Source: Acidobacteriota bacterium
GTDB taxonomy: Bacteria > Acidobacteriota > Terriglobia > Terriglobales > Acidobacteriaceae
Direction: 5' to 3'
Length of the DNA: 33,854 nucleotides
Assembly (NCBI GenBank): GCA_021813745.1
Contig: JAKAJO010000082.1
Coordinates: 1 to 33,854, forward strand
This document shows, piece after piece, positions 17,534 to 26,041 of this stretch. The translations under genes and the position numbers were made by a program. A model generated the notes under the pieces. That model was not told the DNA's origin. It worked only from the letters and a program-made list of their open reading frames with translations, and ran no database searches. How positions within the stretch are numbered: position 1 is the stretch's first letter; each line of letters begins with the position of its first letter.

Positions 17534-18535
17534 TCACCAACAACCGATGCCTCGCCAACCGGACTGCACGGCATACTTCGGCACTCCGCCAGACTTCGCC
17601 AGTGTTGAAGGTTCTGTTTCGCATCTTCTTGGTCACCGCCGCCCTTCTGGTCCTTGGCGTTCTTGTCTGGCAAGGTATCGCTGCATTCGGAGATCCCAAT
17701 CCGGAAGCGCACCACCCTGGTTCCGCAGTCGGAATCCTCGACATTGGTGTGCTCGTTTTTCGCGAAGGGCTCGAATGCGTCCTGGTTTTGTCGGCCATCA
17801 CCGCCAGCATGACAAAATCGGGCGAGTCGTACCAACGGCCCGTTGCGGCGGGTGTGGCTGCGGGGTTCCTGGCCACGCTTGTTACATGGTTTATTGCCGT
17901 GTGCATTGTCGATGACCTCACGAAGAGCATGAACGCACTCGATGTTCAGGCGGCGACCGGCTTGCTCGCGGTTCTCGTCCTCCTCGTGGTGATGAACTGG
18001 TTCTTCCATCGCATGTACTGGACCGGCTGGATTTCGCTGCATAACAAAAGGAAGCGTGAGCTTCTGGAAAGCTCGCGCGACAAAATGAACTCCGGCGGTC
18101 GAGTCGTACTCGGAATGATTCTGCTTGGCTTCACTTCCTTCTATCGCGAGGGCGTTGAAGTCGTGCTCTTTCTTCAGAGTTACCGGCTGAAGCTGGGCGG
18201 CGCGCCGGTCCTCTATGGCGTGTTAGATCGGGCTGTTGCTGACCGGCATTGTCGCGATTCTGACCTTCCTTGCGCACCGGAAGTTGCCCTACCGGCGAAT
18301 GCTCGTTCTTACCGGCGTGCTGCTTGGAGTTGTACTTCTCGTGATGGTCGGAGAGCAGGCCCAGGAGATGCAGTTCGCCCACTGGCTGCCCGTTACGGTG
18401 ATCCCTTTGCTTGTTGGGAGGATTCCATCATGGATGGGGCTGTGGTTTTCGGTGTTTCCGACGGTCGAAACTCTGGCGGCACAGGCAATCGCCGCAGTGG
18501 CTGTTCTCGGTTCGTACATCGTTGCTCGCAAGTGA
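17530..18535 (+). pseudogene. FTR1-family iron permease, one-base frameshift
   Basis: An inner-membrane iron permease of the FTR1/EfeU family. Both iron-binding REXXE motifs are present: REGLE at residues 78-82 and REGVE at 206-210. Near 18226 the frame breaks: GGCGTGTTA is followed by GATCGGG, and removing the G at 18226 gives VLIGLLLTGIVAILTFLAHR and then a normal C-terminal half ending SYIVARK at 18535. The corrected protein has 334 residues. As read, the chain would leave the family at residue 232 and lose its last helices. The start overlaps the preceding gene (ATGA). FTR1 proteins usually need a redox partner; here that is probably the flavin/heme genes upstream. Confidence 0.88.
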
Positions 18536-18536
18536 T

Positions 18537-19175
18537 TCAGCAACACGAACACGGGGTGCCTTGAAACGCTCTTCTCCCCTCGATCACAAGAACTGGCAAC
18601 ACCGCCAGAGCAGCTGCCGAATCGATCCAGCCAATATGAAAGGCAGCGTTGATGACCAGACCGGCCAACGTGATCGCAGCGAGATACGCACACGTTGCCG
18701 ATTGCACAGCATCGGCCATGAGAGCGCGGTTGTTCGTTGTCCTGCCCAGTCTTCGTTTAAACCAAGCAAGAATCGGCATCACCAAAAGGGCGGCGATCGT
18801 AATGACGATGCCGGCAGCGCTCACCTTCGCAGAAACGCCAATCAGCAACGCCCTTGCTGCAGTGATCGCGACTCCTGCGGCAAGCAGGAAAAGAAGAAAT
18901 CCGGCCCAACGAGCAGCCCGATCCTGCGAAATGGACACGGTTCGGCCGACGGACAGAAGAACGACGCCCGCCGAAAGCAGTTCGACCAAACTATCCGACC
19001 CGAACGCCAGCAGCGCAATGCTGTGTGCCGCTACCGCGGCGTAGAGCGAGATCCCCGCTTCGATTGCCATCCAGGCAAGCGTGATGACCTGTAACCACAG
19101 TATGAGCTTTGGCGCCTCTGACTGAACGACGCCGCGATCCCGGCTCTCATGAAGGATTGGGAAAACCTCTGCCAT
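18537..19175 (-). CDS. CDF-type cation efflux transporter
   Basis: A 212-residue transporter, membrane domain only, of the cation diffusion facilitator superfamily. Helix 2 has AFGSDSLVELLSAG and helix 5 has ALMADAVQSATCAYLA, the places where CDF metal-site residues sit; the classic HxxxD is changed to forms with Asp and Cys. There is no cytoplasmic C-terminal domain, and the chain ends in a Cys-rich PCSCC. ATG 19175 is preferred, because the longer frame to GTG 19256 would run into the CRP-type palindrome. It converges on the FTR1 gene with one base between stops. Substrate unknown; export of iron or another divalent metal would fit the neighbours. Confidence 0.82.
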   Translation of the reverse strand: MAEVFPILHESRDRGVVQSEAPKLILWLQVITLAWMAIEAGISLYAAVAAHSIALLAFGSDSLVELLSAGVVLLSVGRTVSISQDRAARWAGFLLFLLAAGVAITAARALLIGVSAKVSAAGIVITIAALLVMPILAWFKRRLGRTTNNRALMADAVQSATCAYLAAITLAGLVINAAFHIGWIDSAAALAVLPVLVIEGRRAFQGTPCSCC

Positions 19176-19241
19176 GGACCCTATTGTCGCCCAGATCTTG
19201 CCAGGGGCGTCAGCGGGCGAAATCCAGCGTTTTCCCTCTTT

Positions 19242-19257
19242 TGTGACCTCTGTCACA
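19242..19257. promoter_or_regulatory. Perfect CRP-type site TGTGA-N6-TCACA
   Basis: TGTGA-CCTCTG-TCACA matches the CRP consensus at all ten defined positions. It sits between the divergent CDF gene (start 19175) and TonB receptor gene (start 19322) and could serve either. Confidence 0.55.
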
Positions 19258-19260
19258 TCC

Positions 19261-19300
19261 CGACCGATTTGGTCGGATATTAAATAGGACTAAATAAGTC
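19261..19300. promoter_or_regulatory. Palindrome pair, shared-operator candidate before TonB receptor
   Basis: CGACCGA-T-TTGGTCG (19261-19275, one mismatch) nearly repeats the palindrome at 14388-14400. It is followed by GACTAAATAAGTC (19288-19300). ATTTGGTC and GACTAAAT also form an interrupted inverted repeat 13 bases apart. The cluster ends 22 bases before the receptor start. Confidence 0.5.
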
Positions 19301-19321
19301 GCATATGGAGGCGGCAACCTC

Positions 19322-22300
19322 ATGTTTCGGCTTCATCTTGTCCTATCGGCAGTCAGGATATTTCTTCTCTGTGCAATGGTCGGCGCGCCTGTAGCCTCGG
19401 TCAATGGTCAGGCCCAGCAGCTCGAGGTCTTATCCGGGACGGTGACGGACATCTCGGGGGCGGTGATCCCGGGCGCCTCGGTTTTGACCCGTTCTCTGTC
19501 CACAAACAGTCAAGCGCAGGCCGTTGCTGACGGTGAAGGTACATTTCGCTTTGCCCAGTTGGCTCCCGGAGACTACGTCATTACGGCCACAGCAACAGGA
19601 TTTTCTCCTGCCAAAGCCAATGTGACCGTTGGTCCCGAGACGACTCCGTTGCACCTGACACTGAGTATCGCCGCGGCACGCGAAACAGTAGAAGTGAATG
19701 CGGGCGGTGTTGCCATCGACATCTCTTCAACCTCCGCAGGAGGTTCGCTGGACGAGCGCGCGGTCGAGGCTGTTCCGCTCAATGGGCGGAGCTTTACCGA
19801 CACATTGGCATTTGAGCCGGGCGTGATCCCCGCCAGCTCAGCCCAGTCCAATGCGGTGGTAATGGCCGGCGTCACGAGCACGTTGCCTTCGGGCAATCTT
19901 AACGCCGGCAATCTATCCGTAAATGGCCAGCGTGAAACCGCGAACGGCTTCCTGGTCAACGGCAGCGACGTTGTCGAAGACATCAATATGGGCACTGCCA
20001 TCGTCCCCAATCTCGACTCGATCGAAGATCTCAAGGTGCTGACCAATAACTTTGACGCGGAATACGGCAATTTCAGCGGCGGTCAGGTGGTGGTGACGAC
20101 GAAATCGGGGACGAATCAACTTCACGGAAGCACATTTGAGTTTTTCCGCAACACAGGGCTCGACGCGAAGAATTACTTCGAGACCACCCGAGCCAAGTTT
20201 GACCGGAATCAATTCGGCGGCACGCTCGGCGGACCGATTCGCAAGGGCAAGGCCTTCTTTTTCGCCGACTATCAAGGCACGCGCCTGACAGAGGGACTGG
20301 ATACGGGCTTGATCTCCGTGTCGACGCCAGCCGAACGCGACGGGGATTTCTCGGGAGACTCCGGTATCCTGGCGGGAAAGGTGACCGGATCGTACTGGTC
20401 CAACCTACTGACGCAGGAGTTGGGATACTCAGTGACCGCAGGCGAACCATATTACGCTGCTGGCTGCACGAGTTCGAGCACCTGCGTTTTCCCAAATGCG
20501 CAGATTCCCGCGAGAGCCTGGTCCGCGCCGGCCAAGGCGCTGCTGAAATACATTCCGCAACCGAACCAGGGTGCGGGCGCCTTCACGACATCGGCGTATG
20601 CCATGACGCTGCGCGACGACAAGGGGGCGTTGAGGATCGACACCTCTTCGCGCCTCGGAACGCTCTCCGCCTATTACTCCGTGGACGATTTCAGCAGCGA
20701 CGATCCCTATCCGACGGAACAGGGCGGCGCCAATGTTCCCGGCTTCAACGCGGTTTCGACGGGCCGCGCGCAGCTTCTGAGTGTCGGCGCGACCGAGACG
20801 TTGGGGCCGGATACCGTCAATCAGCTTCACGCCAGCTACATGCGGTTCGCCAATGTCGCCGGTCAGCCGGTCGGCGGAGTCGGCCCGACGCTTGCCTCAC
20901 AGGGCTTCGTCGAGGGAGCGGGCACGCTCGGAATCGTGCCTCTGGCTCCAAACATCGAGGGCATCGAGAACGTGGCCTTCAACAGTTTCACCATTGGCGT
21001 GGACACCACTGGCCTTACGCAAGCCAACAATACATGGCAGGCGAGCGACGATTTGAGGCGCGTGATCGGTACGCACTCGCTGGAATTTGGCGCTGGATTC
21101 CATATCGATCAGGTGAACGTCAACCCCGACGCACTTTTCAATGGCTCGTTCCAGTTCACAGGCTCGGAGACCGGCTCCGACTTCGCCGATTTCCTGCTGG
21201 GCATTGCCAGCTACTACCGGCAGGGCGATTCGCGGAGCTTTTATCTTCGCAACAAATACATCGGCGCATATGGCCAGGATAGCTGGAAGGTCAAGCCGGA
21301 TCTGACGCTCAATTACGGTGTGCGTTGGGATCTGCTTCCTCCCTGGTATGAAAAATACAACCAGATTCAGACCCTCATTCCGGGGCGTCAGTCGGCAGTT
21401 TTCCCGGGAGCGCCGACCGGCATCGTCTTTCCCGGGGACGCGGGAATCTCGCGCACCCTTGCCCCAACGAAATACACCGACTTCGCTCCGCGCGTCGGAC
21501 TCGCCTGGTCGCCAACCCCTGCGGGGGGCAGACTTTTGGACAAGCTTCTTGGGAGTTCGGGCAAGACCAGCATCCGCATCGGCTACGGGCAGTTCTATAC
21601 GGCGATTGAAGGACTCTCTGCCAGCATCATGAGCGCCAACCCTCCCTATGGCTACGACTACAACAGCAGCTTGTCGCCACTGTTCTCGACTCCGTTTGTG
21701 GCGGCTGCGACCGGCCAAAGTGCGGGCCAGCCCTTTCCTTCTCCCATTGCCGCCTACGGAGCCTCGCCGAGCCATCCCGACACATCCGTTAACTGGTCGA
21801 AATATTTTCCGATTACCGGCGTTCCGGCCGTCTACTCTCAGAATGTCTCGCAGTATGCGGAGAGCTACACGCTCTCCATCGAGCGCGAACTTGCGCCCGG
21901 CACCGTCTTCAACGTGGGTTATGTCGGCTCTCAAGGGCATCATCTTCTCGTGTTGACCCCGGCCAATCCCGGCAATCCCGCGCGGTGTCTGAGTGTCAGC
22001 CAGGCGAGCCAGGTGATGACTGGAACCCCGACCTGCGGCCCCTTCAACGAGACCGGAACTTTCACCAGGGCCGACGGCGAATCGGTCCTGGTCCGTGGGC
22101 CATACGGCGCAAACTTCGGCGCAATTTCGTATCAGAAAACCATCAGCAATTCGAGCTACAACGCGCTCGAAGTCAGTTTGCGCCACGAAAGCAAATCGTT
22201 GGAGTTCGTCGCCAGCTACACCTACAGCAAAGCCCTCGACGACTCATCGAGCCTCGCCGAGGAGGTGGACCCTGCCGGCCCTGGCCTGACGCGCGCTCTC

Positions 22301-22867
22301 TCGGCCTTCGACATGCGGCACAACTTCGTTGTGAACTATAACTACGATCTTCCCGTCGATCGTCTCGTCCGGCGCGGAAATCGCTGGAAGCAAGGGTGGA
22401 CGCTCTCCGGCGTGATGCGCTTCGGTACGGGCATGCCGGTGACCCTTTACAACAACAACGACACCTCGCTGCTGGGCTCGATTCCGAACGGCATCAACAA
22501 CAATGGACTCGATACGCCGAACGTGGCGGCGGGCAATCTCGACATCAACTTCAATCCGCGCAGTGGTAAGCCTGCGTTCAATGCTGCACTCTTTAGCCTT
22601 CCGGCGCTGGGCACGATGGGTGATACACGGCGGCGTTACTTTGCCGGGCCGGGAATCGACAACTTCGATACGGCCCTGCAGAAGAATGTGAAGCTAACGG
22701 AAGCCAAGTCCCTCGAATTCCGCGCCGAGGTCTTTAACACGCTTAATCACGCACAATTCTTCGGGCCGGCTGCGGTGGACGGCAACATCAACGACAGTAC
22801 TTTTGGCCAGATCGTGAATGCGGCTTCTCCCCGGCTTGTCCAACTGGCGGCCAAGTTTGTCTTTTGA
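19322..22867 (+). CDS. TonB-dependent outer-membrane receptor, acidobacterial type
   Basis: A 1181-residue receptor. After a signal peptide (about 1-30) comes a carboxypeptidase-regulatory-like beta-sandwich (VLSGTVTDISGAVIPGASV, about 36-115), then a plug domain (SVNGQRETANGFLVNGSDVVED, LDSIEDLKVLTNNFDAEYG) and a long 22-strand-type barrel ending AAKFVF with the terminal Phe. This architecture is abundant in Acidobacteriota and is normally linked to uptake of oligosaccharides or other large ligands. Here the operator shared with the iron operon suggests metal control, so a metal chelate is an alternative ligand. ATG 19322 has GGAGG ten bases upstream. No frame break was seen. Confidence 0.93.
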   Translation: MFRLHLVLSAVRIFLLCAMVGAPVASVNGQAQQLEVLSGTVTDISGAVIPGASVLTRSLSTNSQAQAVADGEGTFRFAQLAPGDYVITATATGFSPAKANVTVGPETTPLHLTLSIAAARETVEVNAGGVAIDISSTSAGGSLDERAVEAVPLNGRSFTDTLAFEPGVIPASSAQSNAVVMAGVTSTLPSGNLNAGNLSVNGQRETANGFLVNGSDVVEDINMGTAIVPNLDSIEDLKVLTNNFDAEYGNFSGGQVVVTTKSGTNQLHGSTFEFFRNTGLDAKNYFETTRAKFDRNQFGGTLGGPIRKGKAFFFADYQGTRLTEGLDTGLISVSTPAERDGDFSGDSGILAGKVTGSYWSNLLTQELGYSVTAGEPYYAAGCTSSSTCVFPNAQIPARAWSAPAKALLKYIPQPNQGAGAFTTSAYAMTLRDDKGALRIDTSSRLGTLSAYYSVDDFSSDDPYPTEQGGANVPGFNAVSTGRAQLLSVGATETLGPDTVNQLHASYMRFANVAGQPVGGVGPTLASQGFVEGAGTLGIVPLAPNIEGIENVAFNSFTIGVDTTGLTQANNTWQASDDLRRVIGTHSLEFGAGFHIDQVNVNPDALFNGSFQFTGSETGSDFADFLLGIASYYRQGDSRSFYLRNKYIGAYGQDSWKVKPDLTLNYGVRWDLLPPWYEKYNQIQTLIPGRQSAVFPGAPTGIVFPGDAGISRTLAPTKYTDFAPRVGLAWSPTPAGGRLLDKLLGSSGKTSIRIGYGQFYTAIEGLSASIMSANPPYGYDYNSSLSPLFSTPFVAAATGQSAGQPFPSPIAAYGASPSHPDTSVNWSKYFPITGVPAVYSQNVSQYAESYTLSIERELAPGTVFNVGYVGSQGHHLLVLTPANPGNPARCLSVSQASQVMTGTPTCGPFNETGTFTRADGESVLVRGPYGANFGAISYQKTISNSSYNALEVSLRHESKSLEFVASYTYSKALDDSSSLAEEVDPAGPGLTRALSAFDMRHNFVVNYNYDLPVDRLVRRGNRWKQGWTLSGVMRFGTGMPVTLYNNNDTSLLGSIPNGINNNGLDTPNVAAGNLDINFNPRSGKPAFNAALFSLPALGTMGDTRRRYFAGPGIDNFDTALQKNVKLTEAKSLEFRAEVFNTLNHAQFFGPAAVDGNINDSTFGQIVNAASPRLVQLAAKFVF

Positions 22868-22990
22868 GACCACGGCCGCTCGGGATGAGAACAGCCAGTT
22901 TCGATGTTCATCGCTCGCCTCGATCACCTCGCTGCGCCGCCGCAACTCCAATGATTTACAAGGAAGATGGGCAAGCGACACTTCTCCGGT

Positions 22991-23476
22991 TCAACCGATA
23001 CCTCTCAATTTCATTGCACGGTATTCCAGCCAAATCAGCCAAATCACGATCAGATCGAATACGGAGAGCGCAATCAGGCCGAATCCTCCCATCAGCACGA
23101 AGCGGTAAACCTGATACACGATGAAGCCGCCAAAGACGGCAATGGCGACCGGATACGCCCAGAGCTTGTTCTTGAGCAATCCTGCCACGACGAAGCCCTT
23201 GATGACCCCGTGCGCGATAAGATAAAGCGCCATGAAATGCTCACCGGAGAGCGAGAATCGGCTTGTGGCATCCCGAAGAAGATTGGCCAGGAGGTCGTGC
23301 GGATCCTCTGCAATTTCATCCTGTGTTAAGAAATGGACGACCTCGATGATCACGACTGGGCTGACCGCCCAAAGTGCGATAGCGCCGGCAATCTCCAGCA
23401 GCGCATCCAGCCCTTTCAGAATCACACTCATCCGAAAGAGAAGTTCTCTCAGCTGCGCCCTTGCTCCTCGGTCCAT
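22991..23476 (-). CDS. DUF2127 membrane protein
   Basis: A 161-residue integral membrane protein with about four helices, matching DUF2127 (LLFRMSVILKGLDALLEIAGA, then ALYLIAHGVIKGFVVAGLLKN and LWAYPVAIAVFGGFIVYQVYRF). Function unknown; an Asp/His-rich loop (FLTQDEIAEDPHDLLANLL) faces one side. ATG 23476, with a GAGAGAG box before it, is preferred over a TTG at 23491. It lies 88 bases downstream of the PAP2 gene on the same strand and may be the end of that transcript. Confidence 0.85.
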   Translation of the reverse strand: MDRGARAQLRELLFRMSVILKGLDALLEIAGAIALWAVSPVVIIEVVHFLTQDEIAEDPHDLLANLLRDATSRFSLSGEHFMALYLIAHGVIKGFVVAGLLKNKLWAYPVAIAVFGGFIVYQVYRFVLMGGFGLIALSVFDLIVIWLIWLEYRAMKLRGIG

Positions 23477-23564
23477 GTAAGACTCTCTCAATCTCAGGTC
23501 GCTTTGTTTCCGATACTCACGCCGTTAGGAATTGACCATCGTGACTCGCAAATCGACAATGGTC

Positions 23565-24599
23565 CTACCGGCCCAATGGGATTTCCATCGAGACACCCAC
23601 CGCGTGTGTCCGCGGGTCGGCAATAGGATCGATCGTACTCATGATCTTGGTCGATAGTTTGTTTTCCCGTCCGCAACAATAGAGGGCATGATGGCGGAGA
23701 ACATAGCCGCCAGTGAGAAACCCTATTGCCTGCCCGACGAGCACATCCGACGGAAAATGCTGGTTGGCGAGAATGCGAGAAATGCCCACGGATTCGGCAA
23801 AGCCGTATGCAGGAATCGCGATGTACCAATGCGGATATTCGCCCGCAAAGACGCGAGCCAGGGCCATGCTCGCGGTTGCATGGTCGGACGGAAACGACGA
23901 GTCGAATTCCCAGTGGCTGGTGCCGTTCACCCAGAAGTCTCCTTGCCGATTTCCCTGCAGGGGTCGCTGGCGATTGGCCGCCATCTTGATCACCATGGTC
24001 ACTGTTCCTGATGCAAGGATGGCTTCTGCGCTGAGGCGTCCGGTTTCGGCCAGTTTCGGATTCTTCCTGACCAAGCCGAGAAAGTAGACTCCGGCACTCT
24101 CCGCGCCTGTGGCATAGTACGAGCCGAAGTTGGTGATGTTGTTGGCAATGTTGGTGCGGTTCTGGTCCACCCCGAGGGTTTTCGAAGCCTCGGCGTCGTA
24201 GGCAAAAGCCAGCCCTGTCGCAGCGCCAAAGGGCATCAACCAGTAGGAGTCTCTCGGCTGAACACGAAATGGGCTTGTAAAGACGCCCCTTTCATCCGAG
24301 CCGAGATCCTCTAGGCAACGACCCAAATGCGTGATACCGCAAATAGGTTGGGGCGCCGCGGACTGATCCCTGCTCGCCGCGTCTGATCCTGAATGAGACC
24401 TGTCCGTGGTTATGGAAGGATGGCTGAGTTCCTCGATTGACGAAGCGACATGAGCGCCGGGCGGTTGCGAGCCATCTTGTGCAATTAACGGCAGTCCAGC
24501 CAACGAGAGGGTGAGCGCAAACACCACCCCGAGCATCATCTTCGGTGTATGCCCAGCGGTTCGTAGGTCGTCAATGATCGAACATTTACAGAAATTCAT
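23565..24599 (-). CDS. PAP2-family lipid phosphatase
   Basis: A 344-residue exported or membrane-bound acid phosphatase of the PAP2 superfamily. The three catalytic motifs are present: KMAANRQRP (about 203-211), SSFPSDHA (about 234-241) and SRILANQHFPSD (about 274-285). A hydrophobic segment at about 20-40 (MMLGVVFALTLSLAGLPLIA) is a signal or anchor. Residues 40-100 are a low-complexity linker. ATG 24599 has AGGAGAG eight bases upstream; the TTG before it is not needed. Such enzymes dephosphorylate undecaprenyl pyrophosphate or phosphatidic acid; substrate unknown here. It follows the efflux operon by 98 bases. Confidence 0.9.
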   Translation of the reverse strand: MNFCKCSIIDDLRTAGHTPKMMLGVVFALTLSLAGLPLIAQDGSQPPGAHVASSIEELSHPSITTDRSHSGSDAASRDQSAAPQPICGITHLGRCLEDLGSDERGVFTSPFRVQPRDSYWLMPFGAATGLAFAYDAEASKTLGVDQNRTNIANNITNFGSYYATGAESAGVYFLGLVRKNPKLAETGRLSAEAILASGTVTMVIKMAANRQRPLQGNRQGDFWVNGTSHWEFDSSFPSDHATASMALARVFAGEYPHWYIAIPAYGFAESVGISRILANQHFPSDVLVGQAIGFLTGGYVLRHHALYCCGRENKLSTKIMSTIDPIADPRTHAVGVSMEIPLGR

Positions 24600-24697
24600 C
24601 AAATAGTCTCTCCTGTTGTTTTGAAAGGTCGAGTCGAATCGCTAATGCATTCCTCTGTCGCGCTTTTGTGCGGATCGCTGTGTTGAAGAGATGCAGC

Positions 24698-26041
24698 CTA
24701 TGGAGCATCGAAAGGCAGTCCCAACACAGTGGACAATGCGGACCGGGCATTTTCGAGTGAAGCCCGCAACCGAATCTCCTCGGCCTGTTTTGCCAAGAGA
24801 TTTGATTGAGCCGTCACATAAAGCCCGGCATCAAGGTCGTTTTGGCGAAGGTTTTGTTCCGCTGAAATTGTAGTACTCTTCAGCGGTGGCAACTGGGCAT
24901 CGAGATCCTTGAGTTGAGCGGTCATGATCTCTGCTGTTTTCCAGATCTGGTTTGCCTGACTGACCGCGGCATCAAACTGGGCCTGATATTGCTGGCGGAG
25001 CAAGTCACGAGTAGCACGCTGAACAGCGATCTGGCCCCGGTTGCGGTTGAAGAGAGGCAGCGTGAGCGTAACTTCCGGACCGACCGCATTCACACCTTCC
25101 ACGGGATCCCGTTCAAGATCGACACCGGCGCTGAGCGATGGGAACTGCGCAAGCACCGCGCGGCGCAGGCTCTCCTCCTGGCTTTGATAGCCGGCCTGAA
25201 GAGCCAACAAGTCAACGCGCTTGCGAGGAAGCGCAGATACAGCTTCTTCGAAAGCCGATCGCGTCAGGGAGCGAAGTTGCGGTTGGCCGATCAGATGGAG
25301 CTTTATTTCCGGATCCAGGCCGAGCAAGGCGTTGAGCTCATGTTGGGTCAGGTTGATATCGATCTGAAGCTGCCGCAGAGTTGTATCGGCGTCGCTTACC
25401 AGGGTCAGATCCGAGGCAACGGTGGTGGATGTCTCGTCACCCTGTTCCATGGCCAACTGGGCCCGGTGATAATTCTCGTCGAAGAGTGTTCGATTTGTCT
25501 GGAGAACTTCGAACAGGCGATCGTCGCTCTGCGCCTGGATAAACAGTTCGCGGGCTTTTTCCGCAACCTGAATCTCCTGCCACAGAATGTTGAGATGGAC
25601 CTGGGCTCCAGATGCTCTGGCTACCGCCTTGGCCGCGCCTCGGGTAAGGATCGCCTTGATGTCCTGGTTCAAGCTGAGCACGCCGCCGTAATTCAGTGCC
25701 GATGTGGCAAAGCTGGCGCCAAATTGCGGGTCCGGGAGCAGCCCGGCTTCGAGCAGTTGTGCACCGGCGACATTCTCCTGAAGCCGCGCCGCTTTTAAGT
25801 CGGGGTTATTGAGGACGGCGAGCATCATCACGTCCGTCACGTCGAGCCCCTCCGGTGAAATGACGTGCGGCGCCAGACCCGGCACTTCAAGCCGCGTGGC
25901 CGGGACGGTCAGTTGTGCCTCGCTCGTCAAATCCGGCGCGAGCGGCAGAGGGCGGGGCTTGTAGGTTGCGCAGCCACCTAGAGCAAGGCTTATCAGGATG
26001 GCGGCTGAACTCTTCACCCTGGTTGGAAGCTGCAACTTCAT
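24698..26041 (-). CDS. TolC/CusC-type outer-membrane efflux lipoprotein
   Basis: A 447-residue outer-membrane factor of the tripartite pump. The start at 26041 has AGGAGGG six bases upstream and overlaps the pump stop by four bases, ruling out the longer open frame. The lipobox LGGC places the lipidated Cys at 24. Two homologous halves follow, with the family's LQEAV-like segment (VTDVMMLAVLNNPDLKAAR), LPDPQFGASF, long coiled-coil helices (IQVAEKARELFIQAQSDDRLF) and VGPEVTLTLPLFNRNRGQIA in the second half. It completes the RND pump encoded directly upstream. Confidence 0.92.
   Translation of the reverse strand: MKLQLPTRVKSSAAILISLALGGCATYKPRPLPLAPDLTSEAQLTVPATRLEVPGLAPHVISPEGLDVTDVMMLAVLNNPDLKAARLQENVAGAQLLEAGLLPDPQFGASFATSALNYGGVLSLNQDIKAILTRGAAKAVARASGAQVHLNILWQEIQVAEKARELFIQAQSDDRLFEVLQTNRTLFDENYHRAQLAMEQGDETSTTVASDLTLVSDADTTLRQLQIDINLTQHELNALLGLDPEIKLHLIGQPQLRSLTRSAFEEAVSALPRKRVDLLALQAGYQSQEESLRRAVLAQFPSLSAGVDLERDPVEGVNAVGPEVTLTLPLFNRNRGQIAVQRATRDLLRQQYQAQFDAAVSQANQIWKTAEIMTAQLKDLDAQLPPLKSTTISAEQNLRQNDLDAGLYVTAQSNLLAKQAEEIRLRASLENARSALSTVLGLPFDAP

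Noticed and set aside
20897..22186. A 429-residue open frame antisense to the TonB receptor
   Set aside because: It lies wholly inside a well-supported receptor gene, is Arg/Gly-rich without domain signatures and has no ribosome binding site; it is a by-product of codon bias.
24914..25798. A 294-residue plus-strand frame inside the outer-membrane factor gene
   Set aside because: Fully antisense to the TolC-type gene and lacking any recognisable domain.
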